64,000 nucleotides of DNA from Thermostichus sp047462415. GTDB lineage: Bacteria; Cyanobacteriota; Cyanobacteriia; Thermostichales; Thermostichaceae. Location: positions 1 through 64,000 of the forward strand of contig NZ_JANSJE010000016.1 of NCBI RefSeq assembly GCF_047462415.1. Reading direction: 5' to 3'. Shown here in pieces: positions 51,327-61,637 of the stretch; the stretch's first letter is position 1, and each line of letters opens with the position of its first letter. The position numbers and the translations under genes were made by a program. The notes below the pieces were generated by a model. It was not told the origin of the DNA, did no database searches, and saw only the letters and a list, made by a program, of their open reading frames with translations.

Positions 51327-52630
51327 GCGCTGCGGTGCCCAAGTCCTCGGTTCGAGAAAGCGACGCCAGCGGTTTTGGCCGTCCCTTTCTGGAGCACATC
51401 CTCCGCCAAATCCCAGAGGTGGAAGATCCCCATACCACCCTGAGACAGCAGGCCCGCGCCCAACTGGCGGAACTGGGGATCCCCACCCCCCGCGAAGAAG
51501 ACTGGAAATACAGCGACCTCTCGCCGCTGGTGGCCCACACCTTTCGCCTGGCCGGCCCTGGACAGGCAACGCTAGAGAAGGCCGTGCTGGATCCCTGGCT
51601 GTGGCCGGAGAGCCGTCACAGCTATGCGGTGTTCGTCAACGGCTACTTTGCTCCCCACCTTTCTGACTTGAGCGGCCTGCCCTCGGCCCTGCGAATTGCT
51701 CCCCTAAGCCAGTCGGCTCCTGGATGGTTGCAAACCATCGTCAAGCTCGATGTCTTCAGCGCCCTCAACACTGCCCATCTAGGCGATGGGATCCAGATTG
51801 AGCTGCCACCCCAGCAGGAGGTTTTGCCGCCCTTGCACCTGCTCTGGATAACCGTGGCCTCTGAAGGAGAGGCGGTTTTGGCCCAGCCCCGCTGTCTGGT
51901 GGCTTTGCAGGCCCACAGCTCCCTCACCCTGATTGAAGATCACCTCTCCTGGGGGGCCGGGATCCCCTTTGGCAACGCCGTCGCCGAGATTGCCCTGGCC
52001 GAAGGATCCCGTCTACACCATGTGATCTTGCAGCGGCAGGGATCCCAGGCTTTTCACATCAACCAAACTGCTGTGCGCCAGGGCCGCCACAGCCACTACC
52101 GGCTGCAGGCCATCCAGTGGGGATCCCAATTTTCCCGCCACAACCTGGAGCTTGTCCAGGTAGAACCCCAGGCCCACACCCACCTGCAGGGACTGACCCT
52201 GCTGAAGGGATCCCAGCACAGCGACACCCACTCCCGCCTGGTGCATCAAGCGCCCCACGGCAGCAGCCGCCAATTGCACAAGTGCATCGTGGACGAGGCG
52301 GCCCGTGCGGTCTTCAGCGGGCGCATTTTGGTGAGCCAAGCAGCTCAACTGACAGACGCCGCCCAGACCAACCGCAATCTGCTGTTGAGCCCCAAGGCGC
52401 GGGTGGATACGCAGCCACAGTTGGAGATCTTTGCCGACAACGTCAAATGTGCCCACGGGGCCACCGTCAGCCAACTGGAGGCCGAAGAAATCTTCTATTT
52501 GCAAAGCCGCGGCATTCCCCAGGCCCAGGCCAGGCAACTCCTCACCTATGCTTTTGCAGCCGAGATCCTCGAAGGGATCCCTTTGGCCCAGCTTCCTTCT
52601 CAGGTGGCCTGCCGGTTGGGATCCGATTAA
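51323..52630 (+). CDS. sufD: Fe-S cluster assembly protein SufD
   Basis: Paralogue of SufB, needed for iron acquisition on the scaffold. 435 residues: GIPTPREEDWKYSDLSPL, beta-helix core, SDTHSRLVHQAPHGSSRQLHKCIVDEAARAVFSGRILVSQAAQLTDAAQTNRNLLLSPKARVDTQPQLEIFADNVKCAHGATVSQLEAEEIFYLQSRGIPQAQARQ, which is the SufD signature segment with the conserved Cys and His (KCAHG). Translationally coupled to sufC by a 4-bp overlap. No sufS (cysteine desulfurase) follows in this window. Confidence 0.97.
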
Positions 52631-52654
52631 TTTGCGATCAATTCGGTTTCTGGT

Positions 52655-52756
52655 TACAGCTTTTTCCGACTTCATGGGAGTTCTGTAGCCAAGCGAGATC
52701 CTTCCTACGCAAGAGATGGATCTACATTGGCTGTAGTAACGCCGGAAAAAGCTGTA
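52655..52756. repeat. 14-bp perfect inverted repeat, 74 bp apart, downstream of sufD
   Basis: TACAGCTTTTTCCG (52655-52668) and CGGAAAAAGCTGTA (52743-52756), with a smaller nested AGCCAA/TTGGCT pair inside. It could be a degenerate miniature transposable element or a large hairpin closing the suf transcript. The rest of the 379-bp gap 52631-53009 shows no gene. Confidence 0.5.
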
Positions 52757-53009
52757 GTTGTTGGCTGCTCCCGAAATGGCCATTATCCTCAAGAGTGACC
52801 GGGCTTAGGCGTAATGGCTTGACGCGAAATAGATTCGGGAGTTTCCTTATCGATCTTCTATGGTTGCGTTTTCTTGCAAATCTTAGGTTGGAAACGCTCA
52901 AACTGCTATACAGAGAGGGTTTCAGCTATTGTCACCACTGAGGAAATAGCCAGAATAAGAGTAGCTATTGACCCAGCAATGGGCGCTACGACAACTTGGT
53001 GAATGCACG

Positions 53010-54230
53010 ATGTTTCCCTCTCTGTTGACCCCACGCACAGCCGGCCTACTCCTATCGGGAGCCGCACTGGGCATTCATTGCCAGGCGGCTATGGCCGCCC
53101 CTTTTCGCGACACTTTTGGTCACTGGGCCCAAACCTACATTGAGGCTCTCTCCGCTCAAGGGGTGTTGAACGGCTTCCCGGATGGCACCTTCCGTCCCAA
53201 CGAGCCGGTGACCCGTGCTCAGTTTGCCACCCTCGTCACCACTGCCTTTCGCCTCCGCAACACCTCTGGTGCCTTCATCGGCTTTCGGGATGTGCCCTCC
53301 AACCACTGGGCGGCCAGCGCTATCTCCGCGGCGGCAGCCAACAACTTGGTGGCCGGCTTCCCGGACGGCACCTTCCGACCCGAACAGCCCGTTACCCGCA
53401 CCGAGGCGCTGGTGATCCTGACCAACGCCCTTGGCAACACAAGTGCCATCCCCGCGGCCCAGCCGAGCGAGCTGTTCAGCCGCTACCGTGACGCGGCAGC
53501 CATTCCCAACTGGGCCCTGACGCTAATTGCAGCCGCCAACCGCGCCGGCCTGATCGTGAATTACCCAGATCCCATGCTCTTGGAGCCCAACCGTCCTGCC
53601 ACCCGTGCTGAGGTGGCTGCTTTTACCCACCAGGCCCTGCTCAGTCGGGGATCCCTGGTGGCCCAGAACCCAGGCAATTGGCTCTCCACCCCTCAGCCCG
53701 GCTTTGACCTGCGCCTTTCCACGCTGGCGGCGGGCACTCTGATACAGACCACCACCCCCTTCAACGAGCGCCTCTTCATCGCCCCCAACGAAACTCGCCC
53801 TATGTCCTTGATCGTTCGCAACCCAATTCGCAACGGCCAGGGGGACATCCTGGTGCCTTTTGGCTCACGGGTGGATGGCCGCTTTGAGCCAGCGCCGGGC
53901 GGCACGCGCTTTGTGGCGGAAAGCATCATCGTCAACAACCAACTGTTCCCCTTGGCCGCTCAATCGGATGTAATCCGCGATGTCAAGGATCCCCGCTACA
54001 CCACCACAGGCAAGATCATCCAAGATGCGGCCATCGGCGCGGCAGCAGGCGCCGTTCTCGGCTTGGTAACCGGCGATAATGCCATTGCCACAGAAGAAGT
54101 GCTGGGGGCAGGGGTGGCCGGAGCGGTGATCGGCAACGTGACAGCGCCGCCGGTGGTGGTGTTGGATCCCAACCAGGTGATCGAGCTGCGCCTCACCCAG
54201 GATCTGGCGCTAGTTCCTCAATCCCGCTAG
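53010..54230 (+). CDS. S-layer-homology domain protein with glycine-zipper C-terminus
   Basis: About 406 residues from ATG 53010, signal peptide LLLSGAALGIHCQAAMA. Three SLH domains: FGHWAQTYIEALSAQGVLNGFPDGTFRPNEPVTRAQFATL, NHWAASAISAAAANNLVAGFPDGTFRPEQPVTRTEAL and a third more divergent one (IPNWALTLIAAANRAGLIVNY, RPATRAEVAAFTHQAL). These bind the cell wall. After a linker, a beta-rich region is followed by a glycine-zipper segment (AAIGAAAGAVLGLVTGDNAIATEEVLGAGVAGAVIG) that could insert into a membrane. Function unknown; envelope structure is likely. Confidence 0.85.
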   Translation: MFPSLLTPRTAGLLLSGAALGIHCQAAMAAPFRDTFGHWAQTYIEALSAQGVLNGFPDGTFRPNEPVTRAQFATLVTTAFRLRNTSGAFIGFRDVPSNHWAASAISAAAANNLVAGFPDGTFRPEQPVTRTEALVILTNALGNTSAIPAAQPSELFSRYRDAAAIPNWALTLIAAANRAGLIVNYPDPMLLEPNRPATRAEVAAFTHQALLSRGSLVAQNPGNWLSTPQPGFDLRLSTLAAGTLIQTTTPFNERLFIAPNETRPMSLIVRNPIRNGQGDILVPFGSRVDGRFEPAPGGTRFVAESIIVNNQLFPLAAQSDVIRDVKDPRYTTTGKIIQDAAIGAAAGAVLGLVTGDNAIATEEVLGAGVAGAVIGNVTAPPVVVLDPNQVIELRLTQDLALVPQSR

Positions 54231-54324
54231 CGGCGCGGGGGTGTCCGTTGCAACAAGACGCAGGCGATACAACTTCTCACTGTCTTTCCATCGGTGAAGC
54301 TGGGCGTTGTCTCGATCCCCAACT

Positions 54325-54347
54325 CCCCTCTCCCTCCGGGAGAGGGG
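54325..54347. terminator. GC-rich hairpin between convergent SLH and exoD genes
   Basis: CCCCTCTCCC, TCC, GGGAGAGGGG, the same palindrome as at 11422-11444 and 38991-39013. Its position between convergent stops fits a bidirectional terminator. Confidence 0.5.
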
Positions 54348-54358
54348 CTGCTAGGGCG

Positions 54359-54994
54359 CTATCTTCTCAGCCAATCCAACAGAGTCGTTCCCCCCAGCCA
54401 CAGGCCCACCAAAATGGAAGTGGTCAGTAGCCCCCCTGCCACACAGATCAGGGATCCCAGGCTGCAGAGGAGCCCATCTTCTTCCAGGAGACCGAAGGCG
54501 GTGACGAAGATCCCCATCGCCGGCAGGGTGTTGGTGCCGGGCACGGGAATGATCATGGAAATGCCCATCAAACCAATCCAGGTGCCCAGCCAGACCTGGC
54601 CCAGGCGGCTGGTGCAGACTCGTTGCCAACGGGGGCAGGCAACTTTTTCAATGCGCTGCAACCATGGGATCCCGGCCTGCACCCACTTTTGCAATTGCTT
54701 CCGTTCAATGGATGTCTGCAGCACCCATGGCGGCAACCAGGGAGTGGTTCGCCCTGCCAGCATTTGCAGGGCCAGCAGTAGGATGACCACGCCAAAGGGA
54801 GTGGAATAGCCAGGGGCCGGCAGAGGTAAAGCCGAGGGAAAAGACAGCACCGCCAAAAACAAGCCAAAGCTGCGCTCGCCCGCCAGTTTGAGAATCTCTT
54901 CAATGCAGATCGCCACGGGTGGGGATCCCTCAGGCTGCTCTGGGTTGGCGGGAAGGCAGGCAAATCGGGCTAGCTCTTGGGATAGACGAGCCAT
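54359..54994 (-). CDS. exoD: ExoD-family exopolysaccharide synthesis membrane protein
   Basis: 211 residues from ATG 54994. Typical ExoD pattern: SFGLFLAVLSFPSALPLPAPGYSTPFGVVILLLALQML, then GTWIGLMGISMIIPVPGTNTLPAMGIFVTAFGLLEEDGLLCSLG, with four to five transmembrane helices. ExoD is needed for exopolysaccharide production in rhizobia; its biochemical role is not known. The frame extends far upstream, but that part is antisense to the 55094 gene. Confidence 0.87.
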   Translation of the reverse strand: MARLSQELARFACLPANPEQPEGSPPVAICIEEILKLAGERSFGLFLAVLSFPSALPLPAPGYSTPFGVVILLLALQMLAGRTTPWLPPWVLQTSIERKQLQKWVQAGIPWLQRIEKVACPRWQRVCTSRLGQVWLGTWIGLMGISMIIPVPGTNTLPAMGIFVTAFGLLEEDGLLCSLGSLICVAGGLLTTSILVGLWLGGTTLLDWLRR

Positions 54995-55093
54995 AGGGGG
55001 GTCTGCAAACGGTTTGGGAGCCAACGATAGCCTACTGCAAATCCAAGGTTTGTTGGATATCTTGAACAAAGGGGTGGTCTTTGAGGGGTTAAG

Positions 55094-55519
55094 ATGAGCG
55101 GCGAAGCGCTGGGCAAGAGGTTGGGCAGCGGTGGCCTTGGAGAAGGTCTGAAGAAGCGCGCCCCGCTCAGCAAAGAAATGGGTAAGTTGGGGGGATCCCT
55201 GCTGCTGGGATCCCTGTTGGTGGCAGGGCACGGTGTGGCCCTGGCCGAAGCGCAGTTGGAGGTGGGTACCTCCACCACCTTGCCCCCCCAGTCGGCTCCG
55301 CCGGTGTTGCCACCCCCACCGGTGGGAGTGCGACAAATTAGAGAGGATACCGATCCTGAGCAAACCGCCGATATGCCCCTTTCCTTGATGGCCGAGCAGG
55401 TGCTGGAGGCGGTGTGCGAAGCGCAAATCGATGCCCAACGGGCCCTGGCCCTCATGCCCGATCTGAGCGAATCCCACATCCGCGCCGCCTGTCCCAAGCG
55501 GCTGATCCCCAAAAGCTGA
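55094..55519 (+). CDS. Hypothetical secreted protein
   Basis: 141 residues, ATG 55094 with GAGGGG upstream. A basic N-terminus is followed by a hydrophobic segment ending in an Ala-rich cleavage-like site (GGSLLLGSLLVAGHGVALAEAQ), a Pro-rich stretch, and a C-terminal part with two Cys (EAVCEAQIDAQRALALMPDLSESHIRAACPKRL). I do not recognise the family. It is divergent from exoD. Confidence 0.5.
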   Translation: MSGEALGKRLGSGGLGEGLKKRAPLSKEMGKLGGSLLLGSLLVAGHGVALAEAQLEVGTSTTLPPQSAPPVLPPPPVGVRQIREDTDPEQTADMPLSLMAEQVLEAVCEAQIDAQRALALMPDLSESHIRAACPKRLIPKS

Positions 55520-55556
55520 CCTTTGGGGTGCCGCAGAAAGGCCAGACAAGGGATCC

Positions 55557-56564
55557 CTAAATCAAGCCCTGATCCAAGATCGCGCGGGAACGGGCAATAG
55601 CTGCTCTCAAGTTGGCCCGCTGGGTGTAGCGCATCGTCATGGCGGCAGTCGTATGGCCCAGCAAGTGCTGGATATGCTCAGGGGCAACGCCGCGATCCAG
55701 CAGCAGGGTGGCAAAGCTGTGGCGAAACTGGTGGGGGGTTTGGTGGCCCGGCTCAGGCTCGGTGAGCTTAAGCACAATATGACGTAGGCCATCGTAGGTG
55801 AGGGGACGACCCCGGTAGGCCGGGCAGCGGGATTGGGAGACAAACAAGGGATCCGTCGGCGCGCACGGGCCCCGTTCTTGGCTCAGATATTGTTGCAGCA
55901 GCTCGGAGAGGGGATCCCCGACCGCCACAGCGCGAGGTTTACTTCCCTTGCCACAGCGCACCTCCAACAGGGATCCCTCAGGGCTGATCTGAAAATCCTG
56001 TACTGTCAAGTCCAACAGCTCCTGCGCCCGTAGGCCGCACTCCAACAGCAGGCGGATTAAGGCTGCGTAGCGCAGAGAATGGCTCTGGGCCCGTTGCAGA
56101 ACCCGCTGCAACAACAGCCGATCCAGGTCGCGGGGCAGACGAGCGGGCAGGCGGGCAGGTCGAATGGCCTGGGTGGGCAAGGGATCCGGAAAGTAGCCTC
56201 GCTGGCTGGCCCATTCAAAAAATTGTTGCAGCGCCAGCCGCTTCAGGTTGTAGGTAGCGGGAGAGGCAGGCGGATGGATCCACTGGCCCGAACGGTTGCG
56301 CAACGGACGCCCCCTCAAGCTGTTTAAAAAAGACTGAACGTGGGACGGCTGCACCTGTCCCAGCGGCACCGGGCAAGTTTTGGCAAACTGCTCCAGAGCA
56401 ATGCGGTAGGTGCGGCGGCTGGCTGGGGCCAGATCCCGCTCCCGCTCCTGCAAAAATTGCAGCACCAACTGGCTGAGGCTGGGCACAGGGCAGCTCGGCT
56501 GACGCTGGAGATGGGCCTGTTGAACCGAGTCGGGCCGGGGATCCCTCATCTGCAAGACCAGCAA
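55557..56564 (-). CDS. Tyrosine recombinase / site-specific integrase
   Basis: XerC/D-like recombinase, up to 335 residues (ATG 56564, or 56549). N-terminal SAM-like core-binding domain: TYRIALEQFAKTCPVPLGQVQPSHVQSFLNSL. Catalytic domain with the full set: Arg in LLECGLRAQELLDL, Lys in GKGSKPRAVAVG, HQFRHSFATLLLDRG (HxxR), LLGH and the Tyr nucleophile in MTMRYTQ. No att-like repeats, phage or plasmid genes flank it, so a housekeeping or solitary-integrase role is more likely than an active island. Confidence 0.88.
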   Translation of the reverse strand: MLVLQMRDPRPDSVQQAHLQRQPSCPVPSLSQLVLQFLQERERDLAPASRRTYRIALEQFAKTCPVPLGQVQPSHVQSFLNSLRGRPLRNRSGQWIHPPASPATYNLKRLALQQFFEWASQRGYFPDPLPTQAIRPARLPARLPRDLDRLLLQRVLQRAQSHSLRYAALIRLLLECGLRAQELLDLTVQDFQISPEGSLLEVRCGKGSKPRAVAVGDPLSELLQQYLSQERGPCAPTDPLFVSQSRCPAYRGRPLTYDGLRHIVLKLTEPEPGHQTPHQFRHSFATLLLDRGVAPEHIQHLLGHTTAAMTMRYTQRANLRAAIARSRAILDQGLI

Positions 56565-56642
56565 CCCTCAACTCACGCTTAACCTTAACTTCCGGCAAGC
56601 CGCAGTTCAAAGCGGGATCCCAAACGACTTCTGATTGGATTG

Positions 56643-57998
<1,356 letters not shown>

Positions 57999-58142
57999 GA
58001 GGGGCGTTTGAGGTTAGAAAAATCTCGGCCGCTAAAGACCAGCGGTCCGTGCAAGGTAGGGTACGCAGGTGCTGATCCTACTATGGCAAGCAGACGGAAG
58101 GATCCAGATGGGGATCCCACATCTGGTCAATTCAGCCAACGC

Positions 58143-59252
58143 CTACACCCTCTGGGCAATAGCCGGCAAACCTACGCGGGCCCGGAATTGCCGGGCTGCC
58201 GTCAGCGCCCCATAGGGATCCCCCTTGTAGAGGCCGTAGTGCATCAGGGACAGGCGCCGCAATCCCAGTTGCGACACCTCCTGCAGCCACTCGGGCCGGC
58301 TCATGATCGCGAAATCCCCCTGGACGGTGTCGGCCCGGCCACCGTTGGGGTGCTTGTCCTTAATCGAGGGCTCGTAGTGGGCCAGCATCAGGTTGCGGTG
58401 GATGGGGGCAAAGAGGCGGCAGCAGAGGCGGATCTGCTCGGGGTTACCCGGATCCGGGCCGTTGAGCTCCGGGTTAAACTCCCCCGGTCGCCGCTGGCGC
58501 ATCGACTGGAAGGCGATCCCGTCCATTTGGCTCATCGTCTCGGCAAAAGGCTCTACCATGCTGCGCCCTGCCCCGCGGCGGCGATCGTCAAAGGTGGCAA
58601 TCCAGCCGCCCCAGCAGAGGGCCACTTCGGCCTCGGGCAGCCGCTCCTTGATGGCCTGGCGGGCTCTTAAGATGTTGCGCATCAGAGCGCGGTAGTAGGG
58701 GGCAGTGTCGGCGTTGTAGGCGTCGGCAGGGACGCGCCAGTAGGAAAACTCAGTGGCCAGGCTCCAGTAGGTGGGGCGGCCCTGGGGGTTGGCTTGGGCA
58801 ATATACCCGGCCAGCTCGGCTACGTCCTGGATAAACTGCGGCGAGAGGTGGTAGTCGCCGCAGGGGCGGGTGGTGTCGTCTTCCCAGGTGATGATGTGCA
58901 GGCTGTAGCCCCGCTCAAACCACTGCCGCAAAAGCCCCGCCTGGTGCCAGTTACGCCAGAAGGAGAGATCCCCCTGGCGGTGGTCAAAGCTGTTGAGCCA
59001 GCCACTCAAGAAATGGGGATCCCAGTCCCGCGCCACCACTGCCACCTGCGGATCCGACTCGATTTCCCAGAGGAAGCGACCGGGATCCTCGCCAGTGCCC
59101 ACTTCCCAGCGGGCCAAGAGCTCTGACAAGTTCAGGTTTCCAGTGGTAACGTTCTCGAAGCCCTGACCACAGCCGGCAACTCCAGAGGCAGCCAGCAGCG
59201 CTCCGCCCATCTGCAGCACCTGTCGCCGCGGCCATTGCCGTTTCCAGATCAT
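58143..59252 (-). CDS. Tat-exported putative lipoprotein, unknown function
   Basis: 369 residues. The N-terminus WPRRQVLQMGGALLAASGVAGCG joins a twin-arginine motif with a lipobox (VAG-Cys28), so it is probably exported folded and lipid-anchored. The body has TIM-barrel-like features of glycoside hydrolases: SLHIITWEDDT, PTYWSLATEFSYWRVPADAYN, EVALCWGGWIATFDD and DGIAFQSMRQ. A hydrolase acting on a surface glycan is an inference. Its ATG overlaps the stop of the upstream membrane protein gene by 3 bp and has GAGGAAA as ribosome-binding site, so the two are coupled. Confidence 0.7.
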   Translation of the reverse strand: MIWKRQWPRRQVLQMGGALLAASGVAGCGQGFENVTTGNLNLSELLARWEVGTGEDPGRFLWEIESDPQVAVVARDWDPHFLSGWLNSFDHRQGDLSFWRNWHQAGLLRQWFERGYSLHIITWEDDTTRPCGDYHLSPQFIQDVAELAGYIAQANPQGRPTYWSLATEFSYWRVPADAYNADTAPYYRALMRNILRARQAIKERLPEAEVALCWGGWIATFDDRRRGAGRSMVEPFAETMSQMDGIAFQSMRQRRPGEFNPELNGPDPGNPEQIRLCCRLFAPIHRNLMLAHYEPSIKDKHPNGGRADTVQGDFAIMSRPEWLQEVSQLGLRRLSLMHYGLYKGDPYGALTAARQFRARVGLPAIAQRV

Positions 59253-60856
59253 CTCGTTTCCTCCTCAAGCTCTGCCTGGCGGGCCCACAGCCGCACCTGC
59301 GGGGAGCTGTAGACCTCCCTAAAGCCCGGCAGCCCCTCAAAGGTAAGCTCAGGCCAAAATTGCAGGATGCGGTCGGCGCTCCGCAAGGGATCCGCCGGCC
59401 CCGCCACCAGCAAGTAGTCCACCCGCTCCTGGGGGTGTTGCAGAGCCAAGGCAAACTCGTACTGGTGGGGAGTAAGGAACAAGCGGGGATCCCCCGCCCA
59501 AAAGATAGCCTCAAAGTGGATGTCGTCGTCCACCAACACCTTCTCGCCAGGCACCAGGTGGCGGCGGAGATATTCCCCTACTTGACGCTTTGCCTGCCGC
59601 TGCTGGCGCCACGCTTCCAAAGTCTGCCCCCCAGAGGTCACTTCGTACAGGTCTTGGGCCGCTCCCAACTCACGGCTAAGGGGCGCCACCCCTGCCACCA
59701 GCCGCTCCCAGAGATCCCGCTCCTCGAGCACCAGGGGCGCCAAAAATCGTGGCTCTTGGCTTAGCCCATAGCCGGCGGTGAGGCAGTTCAGCCCCAAAAG
59801 GGCAGTGATCAACAGACGCTTGGCCCAGCCGGGGCCGGCTCCGCGGACTAAGTAGGCCCCCATCAGCAACGGCAGCGGCACCCAGACGAGACCAAAGCGG
59901 CTCAGCTCCGGCAAAAACAGCCCCTGCCCCAGGGAAGCCAGCAGAACCACCAGCGGCATCCCCCAGATCAAGGCCCAGACCCAGCGGCCCAGCAGGGATC
60001 CCATCCCCACCAGGAGATAGGCAGGGGCCAGCACCGCCAGCCACTTGCCCAGCTCCACCAGCCCTTGCCAGCCGCCGGCCTGCTGCAGGTCTTCCCGCAA
60101 CTGCGGCAGGCGCAGGCCGCTACCCACCTGGTAGGTAAAAGCCCAGGGATCCCCCACCGCCAACCAGTTGACATACAGCCAGCTCAGGATCAGGGCCAGG
60201 CTGATAAACCCCACCACCAGCAGCGAGACCCAGCGAAACCCCCAAGATTCGCGGCGAAAAGCCACCAGCAGCAGTCCTGCCAGCCAGGGCAACAGCCAGC
60301 CGCTCTCCCAGCGCAGCACCATCAGCGGCCCCAAGGCCAGCCCAATGAGCAGCAGCCGCAGGGTAACGGGCAGCTCGTCCTTCTCCGCTGCCCGTTTCCC
60401 ATCCGCCAGAGGGAACAACAAGGCCATGTTCACCCCCACTAATAGCGAGGTGGCCGTCCAAACTGGGCTGCGCAGCAGCATCAGGAGCAAAGCCGGCTGC
60501 AGCAGCAGCAACAGGCCCCACAGCCAGCGCCACCCCAAGTCGACAGGCAAACGGCGCAACTGTTGCCCCATCCAGTCCAACACCAGGGATCCCAAAATGG
60601 CCTGCAACACCAGCGGCGAGCGCCCCAAAATGGCCGTGGCCAGCACCAGCGAAGGGGGAAAGGTGGTGCCGACAATGGGCAGGCGCGGATCCGGCCCCAG
60701 GGCGGCTACGGATCCCTTGTAGCTAAGGAACTGCATCTCCAGGCTCACCCAGCCCCAGCCTTCCTTTAGCCCCCACAAGAGGCCAGCTAGGAGCAGCAAG
60801 GGGATCCCTACCGGCGCCGCGAGCCGCAAGATGGCTTTAAGCCGGTTTACGAACAT
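59249..60856 (-). CDS. Polytopic membrane protein, GT-C glycosyltransferase-like
   Basis: About 535 residues from ATG 60856 (the frame extends to 60940). At least nine hydrophobic segments fill residues 8-380, followed by a soluble C-terminal domain of about 150 residues (LEAWRQQRQAKRQVGEYLRRHLVPGEKVLVDDDIHFEAIFW, DYLLVAGPADPLRSADRILQFWPELTFEGLPGFREVY). This architecture is typical of PMT/ArnT-like or DUF2029-like glycosyltransferases, but no signature is decisive. Coupled to the Tat lipoprotein gene downstream. Confidence 0.65.
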   Translation of the reverse strand: MFVNRLKAILRLAAPVGIPLLLLAGLLWGLKEGWGWVSLEMQFLSYKGSVAALGPDPRLPIVGTTFPPSLVLATAILGRSPLVLQAILGSLVLDWMGQQLRRLPVDLGWRWLWGLLLLLQPALLLMLLRSPVWTATSLLVGVNMALLFPLADGKRAAEKDELPVTLRLLLIGLALGPLMVLRWESGWLLPWLAGLLLVAFRRESWGFRWVSLLVVGFISLALILSWLYVNWLAVGDPWAFTYQVGSGLRLPQLREDLQQAGGWQGLVELGKWLAVLAPAYLLVGMGSLLGRWVWALIWGMPLVVLLASLGQGLFLPELSRFGLVWVPLPLLMGAYLVRGAGPGWAKRLLITALLGLNCLTAGYGLSQEPRFLAPLVLEERDLWERLVAGVAPLSRELGAAQDLYEVTSGGQTLEAWRQQRQAKRQVGEYLRRHLVPGEKVLVDDDIHFEAIFWAGDPRLFLTPHQYEFALALQHPQERVDYLLVAGPADPLRSADRILQFWPELTFEGLPGFREVYSSPQVRLWARQAELEEETR

Positions 60857-61098
60857 CCATGCCCCATGAACGAGTTTCACTAAACTTGACGGCCTAGGGC
60901 ATTGGAACACCCTAGTTAATCCTAAAAGCAAGTTTTGCAAAAACTGTTAGAGATGCAAGGGAGCGTTAGTATTCCCCTTCTCGAGACTTTTTTTCTACGA
61001 GTTTTGGCGTATTGGGTTCAGCAAGATGGTCGATGAAAAGTTGCCGCGCTGCAGGTGAGGATGTGAGAGCCCCTGAAGTGGAACAAGGTGTGACCTCA

Positions 61099-61500
61099 AT
61101 GCTACAGTCTGTGCGGGACATGGACAACGCGGCAATTCCGGCACTGGAGCTTTTGCCCTCTCAGGCTCAGACCCGCCCCTGGGGAGCCTTCTGGATCTTG
61201 GATGAAGGCCCAATGTACAAAATCAAGCGCATCGAGGTCAAGCCCGGCCATCGCCTTAGCCTGCAGATGCACTACCACCGCAGCGAGCACTGGATTGTGG
61301 TTCGGGGCACGGCGCGCGTTACCCGGGGCGAGGAGGTGGTGCTGCTTAACTCCAACGAGTCCACCTACATTCCCCCCTGCACCAAGCACCGTCTGGAAAA
61401 CCCCGGCACCATCCCCTTGGTGATTATCGAGGTGCAGAACGGGGAATACTTGGGGGAGGACGACATCGTGCGCTTTGAGGACGACTACGCCCGCGCCTAG
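61099..61500 (+). CDS. Mannose-6-phosphate isomerase-type cupin (type II domain alone)
   Basis: About 133 residues from ATG 61099. It matches the isomerase half of bifunctional ManC/AlgA: TRPWGAFWILDEGPMYKIKRIEVKPGHRLSLQMHYHRSEHWIVVRGTARVTRGEEVVLLNSNESTYIPPCTKHRLENPGTIPLVIIEVQNGEYLGEDDIVRFEDDYAR. Metal-binding residues QMHYHRSEHW are intact. The guanylyltransferase half is absent. It would feed mannose-6-phosphate to GDP-mannose, the substrate of Gmd (9494) and source for the mannosyltransferases (22.9-25.4 kb). Confidence 0.9.
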   Translation: MLQSVRDMDNAAIPALELLPSQAQTRPWGAFWILDEGPMYKIKRIEVKPGHRLSLQMHYHRSEHWIVVRGTARVTRGEEVVLLNSNESTYIPPCTKHRLENPGTIPLVIIEVQNGEYLGEDDIVRFEDDYARA

Positions 61501-61637
61501 GAGAGTTCCTGAGGAAGGGGGCTTTCTTGTGGCCAGTTCATCACTCTTGCGCCATATACTCCTAGAAGTTTGGCGACTGCCCCCGCCGCAGGTGTAGGCT
61601 TTTTCTGTCGTCAGAGCAGGGGCTAGGGATCCCGCAG

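Noticed and set aside
54995..55549. N-terminal extension of the exoD frame on the - strand
   Set aside because: The ExoD similarity begins at ATG 54994; the upstream part is antisense to a plausible secreted protein gene.
55557..56564. Integrase as marker of a genomic island
   Set aside because: Flanking genes are housekeeping or envelope genes, no tRNA or att-like direct repeats are seen next to it.
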